Assembly (NCBI GenBank): GCA_027347805.1
Contig: DAIEQP010000049.1
Span: 1 to 13,940 of the forward strand
From: Ignavibacteria bacterium
Lineage (GTDB): Bacteria > Bacteroidota > Ignavibacteria > Ignavibacteriales > Melioribacteraceae
DNA: 13,940 nucleotides
Direction of reading: 5' to 3'
The stretch's first letter is position 1. Each line of letters starts with the position of its first letter. Below are positions 7,597-13,940 of this stretch, in pieces. The translations under genes and the position numbers were made by a program. The notes under the pieces are model-generated. The model saw only the letters and a list, made by a program, of their open reading frames with translations, ran no database searches and had not been told where the DNA came from.

Positions 7597-8901
7597 ATGT
7601 CCTTGCTAAAAGAAAAACTCAAAGAAAAAATCTCTATTGAGCGTCCCCGTACCGAAAAACTTAACAAAGAATTCGGCAATGTAAAAGTTGATGAAGTAAC
7701 AATAGGTCAAATTATCGGCGGTATGCGCGATATTAAGAGTCTGGTTACTGATATCTCATATCTCGATCCTTTTGAAGGTATTCGTTTTAGAGGGTTAACA
7801 ATTCCCGAAGTTCTAGAAAAACTTCCAAAAGTACCGGGTGCTGAGATGCCTTTTGTTGAAGGCTTTTTCTATTTTCTTCTTACTGGTGATATTCCAACTG
7901 AAACTGAAGTTGAAGATGTCCATCAGGAGTTCAATTCTCGTAAAACAGTACCGGATTATGTTTTCAAGATAATTCGTTCAATGCCAATCGATTCTCATCC
8001 AATGACAATGTTTGCAACTGCAATAATGTCTATGCAAAAGGATTCTATCTTTGCAAAAAAATATCATGAGAATTTGAAAAAGGGAGATTACTGGGATGCA
8101 TACTTTGAAGATGCAATGAATCTTCTGGCTAAACTTCCAGAAATAGCTGCGTTTATATACAGACTCAAATATAGAAATGGGGAAATTATTCCCGGTGATC
8201 CAAATTTAGATTTTGGAGGCAACTTTGCCCACATGATGGGAATTGCTAAACCTTATGATGACATAGCACGTTTATATTTCTTATTGCATAGCGATCATGA
8301 AAGCGGAAATGTTAGTGCTCATACCGGTCATTTGGTTGCAAGCGCATTATCTGACATGTATTATGCAATTAGTGCAATGCTCAATGGACTTGCAGGACCA
8401 TTACATGGTTTGGCAAATGAAGAAGTTTTACGCTGGCTGCACGGTGTTATGGATTCAATGGGTGGTAAAATTCCAACAGAAGAAGAAATGAAAGCATTCG
8501 TATATAAAACTTTGGAGACAGGTGTAATTCCTGGATTCGGTCACGCAGTTTTAAGAAAAACTGATCCGCGTTATACAGCTCAAAGAGAATTTTGCTTAAA
8601 GCATTTACCTGAAGATCCTTTATTCAAGTATGTTGATCTTCTCTATAAAGTTGTTCCAAATATTCTTCTAGAAAAAGGAAAGGCAAAAAATCCATGGCCA
8701 AACGTTGATGCTCAGTCCGGAGTAATTCAATGGTATTATGGTGTCAAGGAATATGAATTTTACACAGTTCTATTTGGTGTAGGAAGAGCGCTTGGAGTTT
8801 GTTCAAATATTATTTGGGCAAGAGCACTTGGTTACCCGCTTGAAAGACCAAAATCATTAACTACCAAAATGCTTGAAGATATTGCATTCGGTAAAAAATA
8901 A
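7597..8901 (+). CDS. gltA: Citrate synthase, eukaryotic/mitochondrial type
   Basis: The enzyme condenses oxaloacetate and acetyl-CoA to citrate at the entry of the TCA cycle. All catalytic residues are present: His270 in GPLHGLANEE, His316 in PGFGHAVLRKTDPR and Asp371 in PWPNVDAQSG (His274, His320 and Asp375 in the pig enzyme). Oxaloacetate ligands are also visible: His234 in HSDHESGN, Arg325, Arg397 in GVGRALG and Arg417 in LERPKS. Sequence and length (434) follow the mitochondrial enzyme nearly throughout, including an N-terminal region GGMRDIKSLV and LDPFEGIRFRG. The usual hexameric, NADH-regulated bacterial GltA lacks this pattern. Similar bacterial enzymes are known from Geobacteraceae. 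The symbol gltA marks function rather than orthology to the E. coli gene. A strong terminator follows. Confidence 0.95.
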   Translation: MSLLKEKLKEKISIERPRTEKLNKEFGNVKVDEVTIGQIIGGMRDIKSLVTDISYLDPFEGIRFRGLTIPEVLEKLPKVPGAEMPFVEGFFYFLLTGDIPTETEVEDVHQEFNSRKTVPDYVFKIIRSMPIDSHPMTMFATAIMSMQKDSIFAKKYHENLKKGDYWDAYFEDAMNLLAKLPEIAAFIYRLKYRNGEIIPGDPNLDFGGNFAHMMGIAKPYDDIARLYFLLHSDHESGNVSAHTGHLVASALSDMYYAISAMLNGLAGPLHGLANEEVLRWLHGVMDSMGGKIPTEEEMKAFVYKTLETGVIPGFGHAVLRKTDPRYTAQREFCLKHLPEDPLFKYVDLLYKVVPNILLEKGKAKNPWPNVDAQSGVIQWYYGVKEYEFYTVLFGVGRALGVCSNIIWARALGYPLERPKSLTTKMLEDIAFGKK

Positions 8902-8921
8902 TTTCTTGAATTAAATAAAAT

Positions 8922-8952
8922 AAAACCCTCCCAAATTTTGAGAGGGTTTTTT
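8922..8952 (+). terminator. Intrinsic terminator after citrate synthase
   Basis: The stem AAAACCCTC (8922-8930) pairs with GAGGGTTTT (8942-8950) around an 11-base loop that may itself pair weakly. The right arm continues into a run of six T residues (8947-8952). It lies 21 bases after the citrate synthase stop and separates it from the next gene. Confidence 0.88.
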
Positions 8953-8985
8953 ATTGTACGATTTCTATTTTTGCATGAAAATGTT

Positions 8986-8989
8986 GGAG
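8986..8989 (+). promoter_or_regulatory. Ribosome binding site that fixes the lytic transglycosylase start
   Basis: GGAG lies five bases before TTG at 8995. The frame is open further upstream to a TTG at 8938, but that codon is inside the loop of the preceding terminator hairpin and would precede a non-conserved 19-residue extension. Confidence 0.65.
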
Positions 8990-8994
8990 AGATC

Positions 8995-9948
8995 TTGCCT
9001 GAAAAAAGAACAACTTATATTCTTGCAGCTATCATTGTAATTTTATTTGGTGCAATTGGGTTCACGTATTTTTATCTAAGCGCAAAAATAAAAGATGCAA
9101 TTCATCAGCAGCCTATTATAATTACTGAAAATGAACGAAGAATTTATTCTCCTCCAATACCTGAAAAACTTGATTTCTGTACCGAAAAGGTACCGATTGA
9201 AGATTTTGATGTGAAGGAAAGAATCGAAAGAGAATTTCTTGTTAACACTTACTGGCATTCAGCAACTCTGCTTTATCTGAAAAGAGCTAATCGCTGGTTT
9301 ACTGTTATTGAACCTATCTTAAAGAAAAATGGAATACCTGATGATTTTAAATTTATGGCTGTAGCCGAAAGCGGTTTGATTAATTCTGTTTCACCTGATG
9401 GCGCAACTGGATTTTGGCAGCTGATGGAAGCTTCTGCAAAAAAATATGGGCTTGAAGTAAATAAAGAAGTTGACGAAAGATATGATGTTGTTAAATCAAC
9501 TAAAGCAGCGTGCGATTATCTTAATGAAGCCAAAACAAAACTTGGCAACTGGACTCTCGCAGGTGCTTCATATAATTACGGTATTCCAGGTATTGAAAAT
9601 CAGCTCGCGCGGCAAAAAACCAAAAATTATTATAACCTTTATATAAATGACGAAACATACCGGTTTGTATCGAGGATTGTAGCACTTAAAGAAATTTTTA
9701 AAGATCCTAAAAAGTATGGATTTTATTTTACTGAAGATGAATTATATCCTGCAATTGAAACTGAGGAAGTTAAAGTTTCGTCAAGTATAAAAGATTTGGC
9801 GGATTTTGCTCAAAAGCAGGGCATCAATTATAAAATTCTAAAGGTTTTTAATCCCTGGCTTCGAAACAATTCTTTATCAAATAAGTCGAGCAAAACCTAT
9901 ATAATTCGAATTCCAAAGTCCGGAGAAGTAAAAATTATTGAAGAATAA
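8995..9948 (+). CDS. Membrane-anchored lytic transglycosylase (SLT domain, MltD-like)
   Basis: The product cleaves peptidoglycan between MurNAc and GlcNAc to form 1,6-anhydroMurNAc ends, in the periplasm. With the TTG start at 8995 it has 317 residues. A short basic N-terminus precedes one membrane segment at about 8-28 (TYILAAIIVILFGAIGFTYFY), which is an anchor or uncleaved signal. The SLT domain has the catalytic Glu125 in MAVAESGL, GFWQ at 139-142 after SPDGAT, and ASYNYG at 191-196, in the order and spacing of MltD-like family 1 enzymes. The last 50 residues (SIKDLADFAQKQGINYKI onward, ending YIIRIPK) resemble a degenerate LysM module. It appears to be its own transcription unit between a terminator and the pyrG promoter region. 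Its activity complements the PBP encoded upstream. Confidence 0.88.
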   Translation: MPEKRTTYILAAIIVILFGAIGFTYFYLSAKIKDAIHQQPIIITENERRIYSPPIPEKLDFCTEKVPIEDFDVKERIEREFLVNTYWHSATLLYLKRANRWFTVIEPILKKNGIPDDFKFMAVAESGLINSVSPDGATGFWQLMEASAKKYGLEVNKEVDERYDVVKSTKAACDYLNEAKTKLGNWTLAGASYNYGIPGIENQLARQKTKNYYNLYINDETYRFVSRIVALKEIFKDPKKYGFYFTEDELYPAIETEEVKVSSSIKDLADFAQKQGINYKILKVFNPWLRNNSLSNKSSKTYIIRIPKSGEVKIIEE

Positions 9949-9967
9949 TTAAGAAACTTATTCCCGG

Positions 9968-10001
9968 ATTGCCCTGAAATAGAGATTTTTTTTTATCTTT
10001 G
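9968..10001 (+). promoter_or_regulatory. Candidate Bacteroidota-type promoter of pyrG
   Basis: TATCTTTG at 9994-10001 matches the -7 consensus TAnnTTTG, 29 bases before the pyrG ATG. ATTG at 9968-9971 could serve as the -33 element, but the 22-base spacer is slightly longer than usual. A run of nine T residues (9986-9994) fills the end of the spacer. No other promoter candidate is evident in this gap. Confidence 0.5.
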
Positions 10002-10030
10002 GCAAACAAAATAGGTCCAACCTGAAACAC

Positions 10031-11659
10031 ATGCCATCGAAGAAAAAAGTGAAGTATATTTTCGTTACAGGCGGAGTTGTATCATCACTTGGAAAAGGAA
10101 TAACTGCTTCGTCAATTGGTCTTTTATTAAAACTGCGCGGTTACAATGTAACCATCCAAAAATTTGATCCTTACATTAACGTCGATCCGGGAACAATGAA
10201 TCCTTTTCAGCATGGTGAAGTTTATGTAACCGATGATGGTGCTGAAACTGATTTAGACCTTGGCCACTATGAAAGATTTTTAGATGTTGATATGTCGCGG
10301 GCAAATAATACTACAACCGGGCAGGTCTATCATGAAGTAATCTCTAAAGAAAGACGTGGAGATTTTCTGGGTGCAACCGTTCAGGTGATTCCGCATATTA
10401 CCGATGAGATAAAAAAACGAATGAAGTATCTTGGTGAAAGCGGGAAATACGATATAATTATAACTGAAATTGGCGGAACTGTTGGTGATATTGAAAGTCT
10501 TCCTTTCCTTGAAGCTATGCGCCAAATTATGTTAGAAGTTGGAAGAAAAAGTGCAATAAGTGTTCATGTTACATTGGTTCCCTACATTTCTTCTGCCGGC
10601 GAAATGAAAACCAAGCCGACTCAGCATAGCGTTAAGAATTTACTTGAACTTGGAATTCAGCCGAATATTTTAGTTTGCCGTTCTGAAAATAAACTTTCGA
10701 AAGATATAAGAGAAAAAATTGCTTTGTTTACAAACGTTAAGAAAGAAGCTGTTTTTTCTGCTCACGATTGCCTAACAATATATGAAGTCCCAATTGTTTT
10801 GTATGAAAAGAATCTTGATCAAGTAATTTTAGAAAGATTGAAACTACCCGAGCTGACAATTAAATTCGAGGAATGGCAGAATTTTGTAAATACTGTAATT
10901 AATCCAAGTGGAATTGTCCGTATTGCAATCTGCGGAAAATATATTGAAAATAAAGATGCATATAAAAGTATTTCAGAATCATTTGTTCATGCTGGCGCTG
11001 AGAATAATGTAAAGGTAATCGCAGATTTTATTAGCTCCGAAATTGTCGAAGAAAAAGGTGCTGAAAATGTTTTAAAAAATTACGATGGCTTACTTATTCC
11101 GGGTGGATTTGGTGAGCGCGGAATTGAAGGGAAAATTCAGGCAATCCAATATGCAAGAGAAAACAAAATTCCTTTCTTTGGAATTTGTTTAGGTATGCAG
11201 TGTGCGGTAATTGAATTCGCCCGTAATGTTTGCGGAATGAAAAAAGCAAACAGCCAGGAATTTTTGAAGAATGCATGGAATGTAATTCATATAATGCCTG
11301 AACAATTGAAAGTAAAATTGAAAGGCGGTTCAATGAGACTTGGTGCTTATCCCTGTATTTTAAAAAAGGGGACAAAATCATATGATGCGTACCGTAAACC
11401 AAAAATTTCAGAACGTCATCGTCATCGTTATGAAGTAAATAATAAATTTAGAAAAGCAATTGAAGACAAAGGAATGGTAATCAGTGGAACATCACCGGAC
11501 GAATTATTGGTTGAAATGATAGAATTAAATGATCATCCATGGTTTGTTGGTTGCCAATTTCATCCGGAATTAAAATCAAGAGCTATAAAAGCCCACCCGC
11601 TTTTTAGAGAATTTGTAAAAGCATCATTAGAATTTTCACAAAGGAAGTTGTCGAATTGA
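10031..11659 (+). CDS. pyrG: CTP synthase (glutamine-hydrolysing)
   Basis: PyrG aminates UTP to CTP using ATP and ammonia from glutamine, the last step of pyrimidine nucleotide synthesis. The 542 residues match the family length (about 545 in E. coli). The N-terminal synthetase domain shows KYIFVTGGVVSSLGKG with the ATP loop at 14-23, and DPYINVDPGTMNPFQHGEV around 46-64. The C-terminal class I glutamine amidotransferase domain has GICLGMQ with nucleophile Cys386 and QFHPE with His511 and Glu513, completing the triad. ATG 10031 has only a weak AGG 16 bases upstream and no good Shine-Dalgarno. The last codon and stop overlap the start of the TPR gene by four bases. Confidence 0.97.
   Translation: MPSKKKVKYIFVTGGVVSSLGKGITASSIGLLLKLRGYNVTIQKFDPYINVDPGTMNPFQHGEVYVTDDGAETDLDLGHYERFLDVDMSRANNTTTGQVYHEVISKERRGDFLGATVQVIPHITDEIKKRMKYLGESGKYDIIITEIGGTVGDIESLPFLEAMRQIMLEVGRKSAISVHVTLVPYISSAGEMKTKPTQHSVKNLLELGIQPNILVCRSENKLSKDIREKIALFTNVKKEAVFSAHDCLTIYEVPIVLYEKNLDQVILERLKLPELTIKFEEWQNFVNTVINPSGIVRIAICGKYIENKDAYKSISESFVHAGAENNVKVIADFISSEIVEEKGAENVLKNYDGLLIPGGFGERGIEGKIQAIQYARENKIPFFGICLGMQCAVIEFARNVCGMKKANSQEFLKNAWNVIHIMPEQLKVKLKGGSMRLGAYPCILKKGTKSYDAYRKPKISERHRHRYEVNNKFRKAIEDKGMVISGTSPDELLVEMIELNDHPWFVGCQFHPELKSRAIKAHPLFREFVKASLEFSQRKLSN
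11641..11645 (+). promoter_or_regulatory. Shine-Dalgarno within pyrG for the TPR gene
   Basis: AAGGA lies ten bases before the TTG at 11656, inside the final codons of pyrG. It supports a TTG start overlapping the pyrG stop (TTGA), and translation coupled to pyrG. Confidence 0.55.
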
Positions 11660-13146
11660 AATCATTAAAATTTGTTGTCGTTCTTTTGTTTGTATCTTTA
11701 AAACTATTTGGTCAATCCCAGGTTGATGCATTAATTCATCAGGGAATGAATGAAGCATACAATTTTCAGTTTGATGCAGCAGAAAAAACTTTTAACAAAA
11801 TACTCGAAATTAAACCAAACTCGCCTGAAGGATATTACAGAATTTCTTTAATACATTTCTGGATATTTCTTGGTTCGAGAGATGAAGGTGAATACCAGGT
11901 ATTTTTAAAGTTTGCTGATTTGGCACAGCAAAAGGCAGACAAAATTTTAGATAAAAATAAAAAAGATTATCTAACAAAATATATCTCCGGAAATCTTTAT
12001 TCATTCCGTGCAATGGCCCAGGCAACAAACAATAAATCCGTTGATGCATTCTGGTCATGCAAAAATGCAGTTAATTATTATGAAGATGTTTTAAAGCAAA
12101 ATCCTAAATACTATGACGCTTATCTTGGATTAGGTTTGTTTGATTATGCAATGAGTTTCGTACCAGATTTTCTTAAATGGGCAGTAAACTTAACCGGATT
12201 AAGTTCAGACAAAGCAAGAGGATTCAGATATATAAAAACTGCGTACAAAAAAGGTATTACATGTAAAACGGAAGCTGCCTTTCATTTATCAAAAATTTAT
12301 ACTGATTATCTTGCAGAATACGACAGCGCTTTCATTTTACTTCAAGACCTTTCTTCCAAATTTCCTAAAAATGCTTTGTTTAATTATCAATATGCAGTTA
12401 GCTTGATAAAAGCAAAACAACTTGACCGGGCACTTCCAATTTTAGATAGAGTTATTCAATTGAATAACAAAAGGATGCCTCAGATTACTGCGCTTGCTTA
12501 TTATAGAAGAGGTGAAATTTATTTTTGCAAAAATCAGTTTAGAACAGCAATCAGAAACTATAAGAAATTTCTCGATATATCTAAAGAACTTGACTTTACT
12601 GGGATTGCCTCATTGAACACAGCTTTATCTTACAAGATGTTGGGCAAAGAAGAGGAATACAAATCGTACCTTGCGATGGCTAAAGGCGGTAATCAGGATT
12701 TATTTGAAGATGCCTATTCATATAAGAAGAGTGAACAATTTTCAAACAACGGAATTGATAAAATTTATTTGAAACTGGTACGAATGAAAAATTATCTCGC
12801 TGCCGGCGACAACAAATTGGTTTACGATAGTTTGAAATCGGATGTGAATAAATTTGAAGACTCGGAATCCAAAGCTATTGCCAGAGTATATTTAGCAGAA
12901 GCAGCATTAAATTTGAAAAAGTATAATGAAACTGTTTCAATAAGTGACCAGATTTCAGAAGAGAAAATTTCTTTAGAAAAATGGGTCGTACCAATGGCTG
13001 ATTTGTTGAACGCTAAAGCAAAGTTCTACCTGGGCGATAAAACCGGCACAAAAGATCATCTTGAAGACGCTAATGACGAAAATGAATATGATTTTAAAGA
13101 TTATATCCAATCTCAAATTGAATGGCTCAAAAGGAGAATTCACTAA
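11656..13146 (+). CDS. Secreted tetratricopeptide-repeat protein
   Basis: The 496-residue product begins with a signal peptide: a basic MKSLK, a hydrophobic core FVVVLLFVSLKLFG and a probable cut near residue 20 before Gln/Ser, so it is exported, probably to the periplasm or outer membrane. TPR-like helical pairs are visible at about 24-57, 204-237, 240-273 and 277-310, the last with AYYRRGEIYFCKNQFRTAIR. A central block at about 145-200 (NPKYYDAYLGLGLFDYAM and a following PDFLKW) has no simple TPR pattern and recalls the TTC39/Iml2-like arrangement, though this is recalled from memory and uncertain. TPRs mediate protein binding, so a scaffold role is likely, but the partner is unknown. The start is TTG, overlapping the pyrG stop, and no gene-specific promoter is seen. 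Confidence 0.82.
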   Translation: MKSLKFVVVLLFVSLKLFGQSQVDALIHQGMNEAYNFQFDAAEKTFNKILEIKPNSPEGYYRISLIHFWIFLGSRDEGEYQVFLKFADLAQQKADKILDKNKKDYLTKYISGNLYSFRAMAQATNNKSVDAFWSCKNAVNYYEDVLKQNPKYYDAYLGLGLFDYAMSFVPDFLKWAVNLTGLSSDKARGFRYIKTAYKKGITCKTEAAFHLSKIYTDYLAEYDSAFILLQDLSSKFPKNALFNYQYAVSLIKAKQLDRALPILDRVIQLNNKRMPQITALAYYRRGEIYFCKNQFRTAIRNYKKFLDISKELDFTGIASLNTALSYKMLGKEEEYKSYLAMAKGGNQDLFEDAYSYKKSEQFSNNGIDKIYLKLVRMKNYLAAGDNKLVYDSLKSDVNKFEDSESKAIARVYLAEAALNLKKYNETVSISDQISEEKISLEKWVVPMADLLNAKAKFYLGDKTGTKDHLEDANDENEYDFKDYIQSQIEWLKRRIH

Positions 13147-13235
13147 AAAACATCGGAAAATATTCGTAAAAACGGTTCTTTTAATTGATTATATGTCCTC
13201 ATTTAGATTATTTTTTCCACCAAAAATTATAGATT

Positions 13236-13835
13236 ATGTTTAACGTCGCTGTCTTCGTTTCCGGACGAGGATCAAATTTACGATCGTTATTTGAAAAGGT
13301 TCGGAAGGATCAAATAAATATTTGTGCTGTAATCAGCGACAAAAAAAATTGCGGTGCAGTTGAATTCGCACAACAAAATTCAATTACTGTTTTTTTTGTT
13401 GATAGTAATGTTGAAAGTTATTCTCTCCTTATCAAAGAATTATTAAAGCTTTCAATCGATTTAATCGTTCTTGCGGGATTTCTTAAAAAAATTCCTGATG
13501 AACTTGTTGATGCATTTGAAAATAAAATTATTAATATACACCCTGCATTGCTTCCTTCGTTTGGCGGCAAAGGGATGTATGGAATGAATGTTCATAAAGC
13601 AGTTTTTGAATCTTCAGCAAAATGGTCAGGCGCAACTGTTCATTTTGTAAATAAAATATATGATGAAGGACTAATAATAGCTCAAAGAGTTGTTGATATT
13701 TCAAACGTTTCTTCACCGGATGAAATTGCGCAGAAGGTTTTAAATGTTGAACATGAGTTGCTGCCGTTTGTTGTACAAAAGATTTCTGAATCTAAAGTTG
13801 TCTTAAAAAATAACCGCGTTTACGTGGTTGATTAA
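13236..13835 (+). CDS. purN: Phosphoribosylglycinamide formyltransferase (GAR transformylase)
   Basis: PurN transfers a formyl group from 10-formyl-tetrahydrofolate to GAR in de novo purine synthesis. The 199 residues show the phosphate-binding SGRGSNL (9-15), the catalytic NIHPALLP with Asn100 and His102, and Asp143 in YDEG, corresponding to Asn106, His108 and Asp144 of the E. coli enzyme. Between them lies the segment GGKGMYGMNVH, longer than in E. coli or Bacillus and typical, as I recall, of Bacteroidota PurN. The ATG at 13236 lacks a Shine-Dalgarno; the frame begins directly with the first beta strand (MFNVAVFVSG), which supports it. purH follows after 9 bases, so the two form a purine operon. 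Confidence 0.95.
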   Translation: MFNVAVFVSGRGSNLRSLFEKVRKDQINICAVISDKKNCGAVEFAQQNSITVFFVDSNVESYSLLIKELLKLSIDLIVLAGFLKKIPDELVDAFENKIINIHPALLPSFGGKGMYGMNVHKAVFESSAKWSGATVHFVNKIYDEGLIIAQRVVDISNVSSPDEIAQKVLNVEHELLPFVVQKISESKVVLKNNRVYVVD

Positions 13836-13844
13836 GAGGAAACC

Positions 13845-13940
13845 GTGAAAAAATATGCAGTTGTTAGTGTATCCGATAAGACAAATATTGTAGAATTTGC
13901 TCTTGAGTTGAATAAACTTGATTATCAAATTATTGCTACG
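13845..13940 (+). CDS. purH: Bifunctional AICAR transformylase/IMP cyclohydrolase, N-terminal fragment
   Basis: Only the first 32 codons are inside the window. The frame starts at GTG 13845, with GAGGA at 13836-13840 four bases upstream, and reads KKYAVVSVSDKTNIVEF and then YQIIAT. That is the beginning of the MGS-like IMP cyclohydrolase domain of PurH (AVVSVSDKT is the family signature). PurH carries out the last two steps to IMP and directly follows purN, which fits a purine operon. The C-terminal formyltransferase domain cannot be checked here. Confidence 0.88.
   Translation, partial: MKKYAVVSVSDKTNIVEFALELNKLDYQIIAT

Noticed and set aside
8297..8491. 64-residue frame nested inside citrate synthase.
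   Set aside because: Out of frame within a strongly conserved coding region, with no ribosome binding site; a shadow frame.
8966..8973. TATTTTTG matching TAnnTTTG before the lytic transglycosylase gene.
   Set aside because: No TTTG-like -33 element at a suitable distance; the nearest candidates are 9 or 25 bases away. Possible but unsupported.
13184..13216. ATTG at 13184-13187 and TATTTTTT at 13209-13216, 21 bases apart, as a purN promoter.
   Set aside because: The -7 box lacks the final G and the gap is very AT-rich, so a chance match is likely. purN may still have a promoter here.
13061..13243. 60-residue frame bridging the end of the TPR gene and the start of purN.
   Set aside because: Mostly overlaps two real genes in another frame, low-complexity composition and no Shine-Dalgarno.
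13390..13397. Eight-T run within purN as a phase-variation site.
   Set aside because: It encodes conserved-position residues (VFFV strand) in a housekeeping gene, in an AT-rich genome where such runs are common.
1..13940. Defence system, mobile element, CRISPR array or biosynthetic cluster beyond hpnCDE.
   Set aside because: No transposase, integrase, direct repeat array, toxin-antitoxin pair or anti-phage domain is visible; all large genes are housekeeping or envelope functions.

Overview
The window is a compact, AT-rich bacterial chromosome segment in which every supported gene lies on the + strand. It looks like core genome: I see no insertion sequence, integrase, phage gene or CRISPR array. 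The gene content indicates a Gram-negative bacterium: lpxH for lipid A, a bifunctional class A penicillin-binding protein and a membrane-anchored lytic transglycosylase. Several traits point to the Bacteroidota/Chlorobiota/Ignavibacteria assemblage. PurN carries the GGKGMYG insertion I associate with Bacteroidota-type enzymes, two genes have upstream elements resembling the TAnnTTTG -7 box of that group, and several starts lack a Shine-Dalgarno sequence. An Ignavibacteria-like lineage is my best guess, but this is inference from motifs and recall, not from a database search.

Layout. (1) Positions 2-3880 hold an envelope-related run: the C-terminal half of an M1 aminopeptidase, then lpxH one base later, then a PBP1A-type gene overlapping lpxH by 10 bases. 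(2) Positions 3907-4075 form a self-contained tRNA-Leu(CAG) unit with its own candidate promoter and a strong intrinsic terminator. (3) Positions 4215-4445 encode a 76-residue protein of unknown function with a very good ribosome binding site. It is followed by a long imperfect hairpin whose 3' arm ends four bases before the hpnC start codon. (4) Positions 4532-7522 are hpnC-hpnD-hpnE, overlapping end to start, which together make squalene from farnesyl diphosphate. (5) Positions 7597-8952 hold a citrate synthase of the eukaryotic/mitochondrial type and its terminator. (6) Positions 8995-9948 encode an MltD-like lytic transglycosylase whose start has to be moved downstream of that terminator. 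(7) Positions 9968-13146 hold pyrG (CTP synthase), translationally overlapping a secreted TPR protein. (8) Positions 13236-13940 hold purN and the first 32 codons of purH, two steps of de novo purine synthesis.

Functionally the window mixes cell envelope assembly (lpxH, PBP1A, lytic transglycosylase, squalene for hopanoids or related lipids) with central and nucleotide metabolism (citrate synthase, pyrG, purN, purH). I found no convincing undescribed multi-gene system. The points most worth following up are the hairpin directly upstream of hpnC, the unrecognised small gene before it, and the eukaryote-like citrate synthase.
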